64,000 bases of DNA, taken from NCBI RefSeq assembly GCF_042658685.1, contig NZ_JBHSQY010000001.1. The stretch is one strand, 5' to 3'. A program made the translations under genes and the position numbers. Position 1 is the first letter of the stretch. Each line of letters starts with the position of its first letter. The notes beneath the pieces were generated by a model. That model was not told the origin of the DNA. It made no database searches and worked only from the letters and a program-made list of their open reading frames with translations. Source of the DNA: Macrococcoides bohemicum. Lineage in GTDB: Bacteria > Bacillota > Bacilli > Staphylococcales > Staphylococcaceae. Below, one piece after another: positions 26,320 to 33,181 of the stretch.

Positions 26320-27133
26320 ACCTAATAACAGAAAACCAATCAATAGAAAGTCGTTATTTATGACGACTATTCTCGGGATATTGTTATTATTAGGCATTAT
26401 GTTAGCATTTATGTCAATAGAAAAAGTACCTCAAGGATACCAAGCGGTTATCTATTCAGTCAGCGGTGTTAAAGAAGAGACTAAACCTGCGGGCTGGCAC
26501 TTTATATTTCCGTTAGACAAAGCTGTACATTACCCAATTCGTACGCAGACGAAAGAATACACAGATTTAAATGTAGCCACTAGTGACGGTAAAAATTTAA
26601 ATATGGATATTAGTGTTAACTATCATGTGGATCCTACAAAAGTTGTGAAGATCTTTAATAAATTTGGTAACGCTGATATTACAGGACTTGAAAATGGGTT
26701 CCTGCGAACGCGTGTATTAGATGGTTTACGCCAATCAGTTGCTAAATTCTCAGTCATTGAGACGTTCGGTGTAAAAACAGGAGAAATTAAGAAAAATACG
26801 TTAGAACAGTTACAGCAAAACTTAACAGATCAAGGATTTATTGTTGAAGACATTGCGATTTCCAGCCCAAAAGCTGATAAAGCAACACAAGCTGCAATTG
26901 ACGAACGTGTAAAAGCGAATCAGGAATTAGAAAGAGCAAAGACAGATAGAGCAATTGCTGAGCAAAATGCTAAGAAAAAACAAATTGAGGCAGAAGGTCA
27001 GGCTAAAGCCAATGCTATATTAGAAAAATCTTTGACAGATAAAATCATTCGTAAACAAATGATTGATAAATGGGACGGTAAGCAACCGATTACGATTGGT
27101 GGAGAAGGCGTTATCGTTGATCTGAATAAGTAG
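26285..27133 (+). CDS. SPFH/prohibitin-domain membrane protein
   Basis: 282 residues. One N-terminal transmembrane helix (about 25-44) precedes an SPFH domain: EKVPQGYQAVIYSVSGVKEETKPAGWHFIFP, NLNMDISVNYHVDPTKV, then VRAs-like LRTRVLDGLRQSV. A long Ala/Lys/Glu-rich helix (ERVKANQELERAKTDRAIAEQNAKKKQIEAEGQAKANAIL) is typical of prohibitins that form membrane rings. Role: scaffold of membrane microdomains or protease control; the exact function is unknown. Start ATG 26285 lies inside the coiled-coil gene. It differs from the flotillin gene at 49.2 kb but shares the same upstream operator. Confidence 0.88.
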   Translation: MNSSTESVKTIRPNNRKPINRKSLFMTTILGILLLLGIMLAFMSIEKVPQGYQAVIYSVSGVKEETKPAGWHFIFPLDKAVHYPIRTQTKEYTDLNVATSDGKNLNMDISVNYHVDPTKVVKIFNKFGNADITGLENGFLRTRVLDGLRQSVAKFSVIETFGVKTGEIKKNTLEQLQQNLTDQGFIVEDIAISSPKADKATQAAIDERVKANQELERAKTDRAIAEQNAKKKQIEAEGQAKANAILEKSLTDKIIRKQMIDKWDGKQPITIGGEGVIVDLNK

Positions 27134-27140
27134 TCATTTT

Positions 27141-27163
27141 GAGTTCGGGGATTTCCTGAACTC
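27141..27163 (+). terminator. weak terminator after the SPFH gene
   Basis: GAGTTC (27141-27146) pairs with GAACTC (27158-27163), extended by a G/C segment. The T tract after it is poor. Confidence 0.45.
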
Positions 27164-27211
27164 TTAATTTGTATTAAATATACTAAAATCAACGCATAAG
27201 TTTATTTATTC

Positions 27212-27240
27212 TTTACAAAAATGATAATATTCGTTATTAT
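27212..27240 (+). promoter_or_regulatory. promoter of tRNA-Gly
   Basis: TTTACA (27212-27217) and TATTAT (27235-27240) are 17 bp apart, about 20 bp before the tRNA 5' end. Confidence 0.65.
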
Positions 27241-27261
27241 ATTTATACGAATTTAATATAT

Positions 27262-27332
27262 GCGGGTGTAGTTTAGTGGTAAAACCTCAGCCTTCCAAGC
27301 TGATGTTGTCGGTTCGATTCCGATCACCCGCT
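27262..27332 (+). tRNA. tRNA-Gly (anticodon TCC)
   Basis: A 71-nt cloverleaf. The acceptor GCGGGTG pairs with CACCCGC with discriminator T, and no CCA is encoded. The anticodon loop CTTCCAA carries TCC at 27294-27296. The T-loop TTCGATT is normal and the D-loop has GG. It is a standard protein-synthesis tRNA rather than a staphylococcal cell-wall glycine tRNA. It stands alone with its own promoter and terminator, next to the SPFH insertion. Confidence 0.97.
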
Positions 27333-27338
27333 TAATCT

Positions 27339-27368
27339 GGGTCGTGCTTACTCGCACAACCCTTTTAT
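27339..27368 (+). terminator. terminator after tRNA-Gly
   Basis: GGGTCGTGC (27339-27347) pairs with GCACAACCC (27354-27362), with one mismatch, followed by TTTTATTTT. Confidence 0.85.
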
Positions 27369-27443
27369 TTTGTCTTACAATACTTAGTAGACGTAATGTG
27401 CTAAAATAGATATATTGATAAATATTTTCAGGAGGAACATTAT

Positions 27444-28541
27444 TTGAGTAATGAAATGAAATGTATTGGTTGTGGTGCAATCTTGCAGTCAACAGACCAA
27501 TCAAAGCCAGGCTACGTTCCAAATTCAAGTTTGAACAAAGAGGATGTCATTTGTAAACGTTGCTTTAGATTAAAACACTATAATGAGATACAGGATGTGC
27601 ATTTAACAAGTGATGATTTCTTAACCATGCTAAATGCCTTAAGTGATAAAGATGGTATTATCGTTAATGTAATCGATGTATTTGATTTTCAGGGGTCATG
27701 GATCAATGGTTTAAAGCGAATCGTTGGAAATAAAAAGGTCATAATTGCGGCGAATAAAATGGACTTATTACCGAAATTAATTAATAAACGTCGTGTAAAA
27801 TTATGGATAGAAAAACAGGCGAAAGACTTAGGTATGAAAGCTGAGGATGTAGTGCTCATATCTGCACAAAAGAATCATGGTATCGATGAATTATTGGAAT
27901 CAATTGAAACACACCGTGCGGGAAAAGATGTTTATGTGGTTGGGACGACAAATGTCGGTAAATCAACTTTAATCAATAAGTTAATTGAAACAAGCGTCGG
28001 TGAAAAGAATGTCATTACGACCTCTCATTTTCCAGGTACAACGTTAGATTTAATTGATATTCCTTTAGATGAACAATCATTTATGTATGATACACCTGGT
28101 ATTATCCAGGCACATCAAATGACACATTATGTAAGTGATAAAGAGTTAAAAGTCATAATGCCGAAGGATGAAATTAAACCACGTAACTTTCAGTTGAACG
28201 AAGGTCAAACATTATTTTTAGGTGGACTTGTTCGCGTTGATTACTTAACAGGTGGTCGTCGAAGCTTAAACTGTTTTGTTTCGAATATGCTTAATATACA
28301 TCGAACGAAGCAGGAGAATGCTGAATCGCTATGGCACCGCCAAATAGGGGAGTTGCTATCGCCTCCAGGAACAAAAGAGTTTGATTTTGATAATGTCAAA
28401 AGAACTACACTATCGATTAAAGAAGATAAACAAGATATTATTATTTCTGGTCTAGGGTTTATAACTGTAGAAAAAGGTGCAGTTATAGATGTATATGCAC
28501 CGAAACAAGTCGATGTATATTTAAGACCAAGTATTCTATAA
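27444..28541 (+). CDS. yqeH: ribosome biogenesis GTPase YqeH
   Basis: 365-residue circularly permuted GTPase for 30S subunit assembly. An N-terminal zinc finger (CIGCG and CKRCF) precedes the permuted G domain: VIDVFDFQGSW, the G4 motif NKMDLL, then G1 GTTNVGKST and G3 DTPG. A C-terminal domain follows. Start TTG 27444 is 7 bp after AGGAGG. It opens the yqeH-aroE-yhbY-nadD-yqeK-rsfS-yqeM operon. Confidence 0.96.
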   Translation: MSNEMKCIGCGAILQSTDQSKPGYVPNSSLNKEDVICKRCFRLKHYNEIQDVHLTSDDFLTMLNALSDKDGIIVNVIDVFDFQGSWINGLKRIVGNKKVIIAANKMDLLPKLINKRRVKLWIEKQAKDLGMKAEDVVLISAQKNHGIDELLESIETHRAGKDVYVVGTTNVGKSTLINKLIETSVGEKNVITTSHFPGTTLDLIDIPLDEQSFMYDTPGIIQAHQMTHYVSDKELKVIMPKDEIKPRNFQLNEGQTLFLGGLVRVDYLTGGRRSLNCFVSNMLNIHRTKQENAESLWHRQIGELLSPPGTKEFDFDNVKRTTLSIKEDKQDIIISGLGFITVEKGAVIDVYAPKQVDVYLRPSIL

Positions 28542-28554
28542 AGTAGGTGGCGAA

Positions 28555-29358
28555 ATGAATTTTGCAGTCATTGGCCATCCCATTCGTCATTCGTTATCTC
28601 CAGTTATGCATCATGCAAATTTTAAAGCTTTAGGAAGAAATGATGAATACAGTGCTTTAGATATTGATCCGAAACATTTTCATCATGTTAAAGATATTAT
28701 CGCGCAAAAGCATTTAGACGGCTTTAATGTTACAATTCCGTTTAAAGTTGATATTATGGCATATTGTGATGTCATAGATGATGCTGCACAAATGATTGGT
28801 GCAGTAAACACTGTGCACATTAAGGATGGGAAATGGATAGGATATAATACGGATGGAATAGGGTATTTATCAAGCATAGATCATGTTCTAAAAGATAATA
28901 TGAATATATTAATTTTAGGTGCCGGCGGAGCAAGTCGGGCAATTAGTTATACGATGATGCAAAATCATCAGGTTACGGTTGCTAACCGTACGTTAAAGCG
29001 TATTGAATCGTGGCCGTTCAAAGTTAACGGTATGACGTATAACGCACTTAATGACTTATCAATTTATGATTTAGTCATCAATACTACACCTGTAGGAATG
29101 ACCGGATTTGATGAGGTGCCGTTGATTCGATGCCAGGAATTAAAACAATCGTGTGTAGTGAGTGATATTATTTATACACCGGAAAAAACAGCATTTTTAA
29201 AAGAAGCAGCATTACAAGATTTAAAAATAATAAATGGATTAGGTATGTTTGTGATGCAAGGGGCTAAAAGCTTTGAGTTATGGACGGGACTAAAAGCTGC
29301 TTCACACGCAATGAGCGAAGCAGTGCAAACAACCTTGAAAGGAAGAAATAAATGTTAA
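28555..29358 (+). CDS. aroE: shikimate dehydrogenase
   Basis: NADP-dependent enzyme of 267 residues reducing 3-dehydroshikimate to shikimate in aromatic amino acid synthesis. The substrate-binding N-domain has IGHPIRHSLSPVMHHANF and the catalytic lysine motif NVTIPFK. The nucleotide-binding GAGGASRAI and VINTTPVGM follow. The stop overlaps the start of yhbY. Confidence 0.95.
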   Translation: MNFAVIGHPIRHSLSPVMHHANFKALGRNDEYSALDIDPKHFHHVKDIIAQKHLDGFNVTIPFKVDIMAYCDVIDDAAQMIGAVNTVHIKDGKWIGYNTDGIGYLSSIDHVLKDNMNILILGAGGASRAISYTMMQNHQVTVANRTLKRIESWPFKVNGMTYNALNDLSIYDLVINTTPVGMTGFDEVPLIRCQELKQSCVVSDIIYTPEKTAFLKEAALQDLKIINGLGMFVMQGAKSFELWTGLKAASHAMSEAVQTTLKGRNKC

Positions 29359-29645
29359 CAGGAAAACAAAAAAGATTTTTACGAGCAGAAGCACACCATC
29401 TTGATCCCATCTTTCAAATTGGAAAAGGTGGCATCAGTGATAATTTAATTGAACAGCTAAATGATGTGCTTGAAAAAAGAGAGCTAATTAAAGTAAGTGT
29501 ACTGCAAAATAATGATGATGACAAACAAGAACTTGCTGAAACAATTGCTCGACGTGTATATGGTGAACTTGTACAGGTTATTGGGTCAACAATTATTTTA
29601 TATAAACCATCAGTAAATAATAAGAAGATTGAATTACCACGATGA
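29352..29645 (+). CDS. yhbY: YhbY family RNA-binding protein (YqeI)
   Basis: 97-residue CRS1-YhbY domain protein. LTGKQKRFLRAEAHHLDPIFQIGKGGI carries the GxxG-like RNA-binding loop. It associates with pre-50S ribosomal subunits in other bacteria. It overlaps aroE by 7 bp and nadD by 4 bp, so translation is coupled across all three. Confidence 0.93.
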   Translation: MLTGKQKRFLRAEAHHLDPIFQIGKGGISDNLIEQLNDVLEKRELIKVSVLQNNDDDKQELAETIARRVYGELVQVIGSTIILYKPSVNNKKIELPR

Positions 29646-30217
29646 AAATAATTGTCTATGGGGGTTCATTTGATCCGATTCACATCGGACATTTAACTGT
29701 GGCAAATGAAGTGTTTCATCAGGAGCAGCCAGATATTTTCTTATTCATACCTACAGGACATAGCCCTTTAAAGAAAAGTGGTGCACATACAACTAATAAT
29801 GCCCGTATTTCGATGCTGAAACTAGCTATTGATTACTTAGGTTTTGGAGAAATTGATACTGTAGAGATGCATCGGGAAGGTAAAAGCTATACGTATGACA
29901 CAATGCGATATTTGCAGGATAAATATCCAGGTGCAGACATATCGATAATAATCGGTACTGATCAGTATATTTCTATAGCACAATGGTATGAAATGGAAAA
30001 ATTAAAAGAAATGGTTCGGTTTATAGTGGTTAACCGAGATGTTGATACACAAGACTTGCCTGAACCATTTCAAGCTTTTATTATACCTAGAATGGATATC
30101 AGTTCTACAATGATTCGTAATCGAATGGCACAAAACAAGACAATAAGATGTTTTGTAATAGATACGATTGAGCGATTGATTAGAAAGGAACATCTATATG
30201 AAACAGAAGAAAGCTAG
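29642..30217 (+). CDS. nadD: nicotinate-nucleotide adenylyltransferase
   Basis: 191 residues. It transfers AMP to nicotinate mononucleotide in NAD synthesis. The nucleotidyltransferase motif GGSFDPIHIGHL (8-19) and the C-terminal ISSTMIRNRM (ISxTxIR) are present. Its start overlaps yhbY (ATGA), and its 3' end overlaps yqeK by 20 bp. Confidence 0.96.
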   Translation: MKIIVYGGSFDPIHIGHLTVANEVFHQEQPDIFLFIPTGHSPLKKSGAHTTNNARISMLKLAIDYLGFGEIDTVEMHREGKSYTYDTMRYLQDKYPGADISIIIGTDQYISIAQWYEMEKLKEMVRFIVVNRDVDTQDLPEPFQAFIIPRMDISSTMIRNRMAQNKTIRCFVIDTIERLIRKEHLYETEES

Positions 30218-30761
30218 AAAACTTGTTGAAGAGAAACTACCTAAGAAAAGATATGAGCACTCAATTCGCGTTGCAGAAACAGCATTAAAAATGGCTGAGA
30301 TTTTCAATGGTGATCAGGATACTGTTGAAATGGCCGGTATTTTGCATGATTATGCTAAATACGATGAATTGAGTAAGTTATACCAGGCAGTAACGAAATA
30401 TAATCTCGATAATGATCTATTGTCATATAACTCAGAAATTTTACATGGTCCGGTAGCTGCTGCATACATGATGGATAAGCATGAGATAGATTTAGAGATA
30501 TATAACGCGATTTATTATCATACTACAGGACGCGCCGGAATGGGTTTAAACGAAAAAATTATCTTTATTAGTGATTATATTGAACCTGGACGTACTCAAC
30601 CTGATGTGGAAGATATTCGTAACATTGTTTTTGAAGAAAAGAATTTAGATAAAGCAATTTATGAAATATCTAAACGTACAGCATTATATTTGATTGAAAA
30701 TGATAAACCGATATATCCTAAAACGATAGAATGTTTAAATTATTATAATTTACAGAAGTAA
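30198..30761 (+). CDS. yqeK: HD-domain Ap4A hydrolase YqeK
   Basis: 187-residue metal-dependent HD phosphohydrolase with H21, the HD pair H50-D51 (LHDYAK) and later HGPVAAAYM and YHTTGRAGM. The family hydrolyses diadenosine tetraphosphate symmetrically. The start ATG 30198 lies within nadD after AAGGAA. The pairing with nadD is conserved in Firmicutes. Confidence 0.93.
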   Translation: MKQKKARKLVEEKLPKKRYEHSIRVAETALKMAEIFNGDQDTVEMAGILHDYAKYDELSKLYQAVTKYNLDNDLLSYNSEILHGPVAAAYMMDKHEIDLEIYNAIYYHTTGRAGMGLNEKIIFISDYIEPGRTQPDVEDIRNIVFEEKNLDKAIYEISKRTALYLIENDKPIYPKTIECLNYYNLQK

Positions 30762-30779
30762 AAGAAAAGGAATGATTGA

Positions 30780-31133
30780 ATGGAAAAAGAAGCATTATTG
30801 GAACTTGCGTTTAACGCATGCGATAACAAAAGAGCAGAAGATATTATTGGAATTAATGTAGCGAATGTTACAGGTATTACGGACTATTTCGTAATTTGTG
30901 AAGGGAATAGTGACCGTCAGGTACAGGCAATTGCACGTGAAGTAAAAGATGAAGCCCAAAAACATGGTATCGAAGTCAATCGACTTGAAGGTTTTAATGA
31001 AGCACGTTGGATTTTAGTTGATCTAGGGGATGTTGTAGTGCATGTATTTCATCACGAAGAACGTGACTATTATAACTTAGAGAAGTTATATCGTGATCAG
31101 GAAATTATCGAGTATATGCCGGAGCAAGTTTAA
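30780..31133 (+). CDS. rsfS: ribosome silencing factor RsfS
   Basis: 117 residues. Binds L14 on the 50S subunit and blocks joining in starved cells. Family core: NACDNKRAEDIIGINVANVTGITDYFVICEGNSDRQVQAIA and EARWILVDLGDVVVHVFHHEERDYYNLEKLY. Its stop shares one base with the yqeM start. Confidence 0.96.
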   Translation: MEKEALLELAFNACDNKRAEDIIGINVANVTGITDYFVICEGNSDRQVQAIAREVKDEAQKHGIEVNRLEGFNEARWILVDLGDVVVHVFHHEERDYYNLEKLYRDQEIIEYMPEQV

Positions 31134-31873
31134 TGTCTTACGGTCAGTTTGCATCAATCTATGATCAGTTTATGTATGATCAGCCATATGATAGATGGCT
31201 TGAAGTGATACGACCATATTTGAAAGATAATGTGTTAGATTTAGCAACAGGCACGGGTGCTTTAATTGATTTAATGCCACCCACTATTAAAGTGACAGGT
31301 GTCGATCTAAGTGAAGAGATGTTAGCAATTGCGGCCTCAAAACGAAGTGATGTGACCTTAATTGCTCAAGATATGACAAAGCTAGAACTCAATCAAAAAT
31401 TTCAATTAATTACTTGTCTATGTGACAGTTTAAATTATTTAGCTGAACCAGAAGATATACAGGAAACGTTTCAACGTGTTTTTGAACATCTGGAGGAAGA
31501 TGGTATCTTTATTTTTGATGTACATAGCACAGCTAAATTTGAAGCCTATTTTGATAACCAGACATATAGTGACGAACTTGAAGGGATGTTATATATTTGG
31601 CATGCTGTTCAAGGTGAAGTACCGTTTTCTGTTTATCATGATTTGATATTCTTTATCAAAGATAATGAGAAAGATATTTATCATCGTTTTGATGAACAGC
31701 ATTATCAGAAAACATATGAAATTGATGAATATAAAGTGATGTTAGGACAGATTGGTTTTGAGATTATCACTATATTTGCAGATTTTGATCCTGATTTTGT
31801 TGTGGATACAAATGACGAAGCATATTTTGATCGTGTATTTTTTGTTGTAAAGAAGAAAGAAAAGATAAAATAA
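31133..31873 (+). CDS. yqeM: class I SAM-dependent methyltransferase YqeM
   Basis: 246 residues with motif I VLDLATGTGALIDLMPP and the downstream VTGVDLSEEMLAIA. Substrate unknown. It is last in the yqeH operon, overlapping rsfS by one base and followed by the hairpin that also holds the comEA ribosome site. Confidence 0.9.
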   Translation: MSYGQFASIYDQFMYDQPYDRWLEVIRPYLKDNVLDLATGTGALIDLMPPTIKVTGVDLSEEMLAIAASKRSDVTLIAQDMTKLELNQKFQLITCLCDSLNYLAEPEDIQETFQRVFEHLEEDGIFIFDVHSTAKFEAYFDNQTYSDELEGMLYIWHAVQGEVPFSVYHDLIFFIKDNEKDIYHRFDEQHYQKTYEIDEYKVMLGQIGFEIITIFADFDPDFVVDTNDEAYFDRVFFVVKKKEKIK

Positions 31874-31905
31874 TATTTAATTTGTGACAAATAAAATATT
31901 TTTAA

Positions 31906-31941
31906 GCACTTCTACAGATAATAATGTGGAGGTGTTTTTTT
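31906..31941 (+). terminator. terminator/attenuator containing the comEA Shine-Dalgarno
   Basis: GCACTTCTACA (31906-31916) pairs over 11 bp, with three G-U pairs, with TGTGGAGGTGT (31925-31935), followed by seven T residues to 31941. The comEA ribosome site GGAGGTG (31928-31934) is inside the right arm, and the ATG at 31942 follows the T-run directly. The hairpin both closes the yqe operon and can mask comEA translation. Confidence 0.7.
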
Positions 31942-32625
31942 ATGTATTTAGAAATGATAAGAACATGGATAGACAAAAATAAGATGTCCAGTCTATTTAT
32001 AGGAATTATTATTATGCTTAGTGTCGTAGTCATCTTTCAAAATAATGACCAATCAAAGAAAGTGCGTGATAAGACTTCGTTAAGTCATTTTGCACAAATG
32101 GATGTTAAAGAAACAAAAGCATCTTTAATACCTGTAGACCAGCAATCTAAATTGACGAATGATAAGCAGCAAGTTATTACGGAAGTAAAAGTAGATATTA
32201 AAGGTGCTGTGAAATTCAGCGGTGTATATCCTGCAAAATCAAATCAAGTGGTCAATGATATTGTCAACCTGGCAATCCCCCATAAAAACGCTGACCTTGA
32301 TGCAGTAAATCTAGCTGCACCTATTAAGGATGCAATGGTAGTCTATATACCATTTAAAGGTGAAGTGAAGCAGGATAAATTTTCGATGTATCAACAAGCA
32401 GGAACACATAATAGTAATGCGCAAAATGATAAAAAAGTAATTAATATAAACACATCTGAACAAAGCGCTTTAGAAGAAATTCCTGGAATAGGGCCGAAAA
32501 AAGCTCAGGAAATTATTCAGTATCGCGAAACAAATGGTAGCTTTAAATCAATCGAAGAAATTAAAGAGATAAAAGGAATAGGGGATAAAACGTTTGAAAA
32601 TTTAAAGGATTATATATCTATTTAA
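31942..32625 (+). CDS. comEA: competence DNA receptor ComEA
   Basis: 227-residue membrane-anchored DNA-binding protein. A signal anchor lies at about 16-32, a SLBB-like domain (VDIKGAVKFSGVYPAKSNQVVNDIVNLA) in the middle, and a C-terminal double helix-hairpin-helix from about 165 (INTSEQSALEEIPGIGPKKAQEII; KEIKGIGDKTFENLKDY). It binds incoming double-stranded DNA outside the membrane. I choose ATG 31942; an in-frame ATG at 31924 would put the ribosome site inside the gene. Confidence 0.93.
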   Translation: MYLEMIRTWIDKNKMSSLFIGIIIMLSVVVIFQNNDQSKKVRDKTSLSHFAQMDVKETKASLIPVDQQSKLTNDKQQVITEVKVDIKGAVKFSGVYPAKSNQVVNDIVNLAIPHKNADLDAVNLAAPIKDAMVVYIPFKGEVKQDKFSMYQQAGTHNSNAQNDKKVININTSEQSALEEIPGIGPKKAQEIIQYRETNGSFKSIEEIKEIKGIGDKTFENLKDYISI

Positions 32626-32704
32626 ATGTCTGTACAAATTTAGTTCACCTTGAATAAAATATGAATAAATATTACAATGAGTTCAAAAAGACATAGGTGA
32701 TGTT

Positions 32705-33166
32705 ATGGAAAGAATTCAATGGAAAGAATATTTTATGGCACAATCACAATTATTAGCATTACGCTCAACGTGTACACGTTTAAGGGTTGGGGCAACAATC
32801 GTAAAAGATAATCGAGTAATTGCAGGAGGATATAATGGTTCTGTATCGGGGGAAGTACATTGTATCGATGAAGGATGTTACATAGAGAATGGTCATTGTA
32901 TTCGTACAATTCATGCTGAAATGAATGCGTTATTACAATGTTCAAAAATGGGTGTCTCAACTGAAGGTGCTGATATTTATGTGACACACTTCCCATGTAT
33001 GCATTGCACGAAATCAATTATTCAGGCAGGTATAAAGAAAATATATTATGCAAATGATTATAAGAATCATTCTTATGCAATTGAGCTGTTAAAAAAGGCT
33101 AATATAGATACTGAAAAGATTGAATTCAATCCTATACATGTAGCAGGCTATTTTGAACAAATGTAA
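32705..33166 (+). CDS. comEB: dCMP deaminase family protein ComEB
   Basis: 153-residue zinc deaminase. HAE (70-72) supplies the zinc histidine and catalytic glutamate, and PCMHC (about 97-101) the two zinc cysteines. Related to dCMP deaminases. Its place between comEA and comEC is conserved although its need for transformation is unclear. The 79-bp gap after comEA is AT-rich with no clear signal. Confidence 0.93.
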   Translation: MERIQWKEYFMAQSQLLALRSTCTRLRVGATIVKDNRVIAGGYNGSVSGEVHCIDEGCYIENGHCIRTIHAEMNALLQCSKMGVSTEGADIYVTHFPCMHCTKSIIQAGIKKIYYANDYKNHSYAIELLKKANIDTEKIEFNPIHVAGYFEQM

Positions 33167-33181
33167 AGATAGGAGGTAGTC

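Noticed and set aside
27262..27332. tRNA-Gly dedicated to cell-wall pentaglycine bridges
   Set aside because: The T-loop and D-loop are standard, whereas the staphylococcal cell-wall tRNAs have altered loops that avoid EF-Tu.
24377..27500. CRISPR array or prophage signals
   Set aside because: No spaced repeats, integrase, transposase or phage genes were seen here or elsewhere in the window.
27253..27528. Minus-strand frame through tRNA-Gly
   Set aside because: It reads through the complement of a tRNA and a terminator, which explains the apparent database-like sequence; not a gene.
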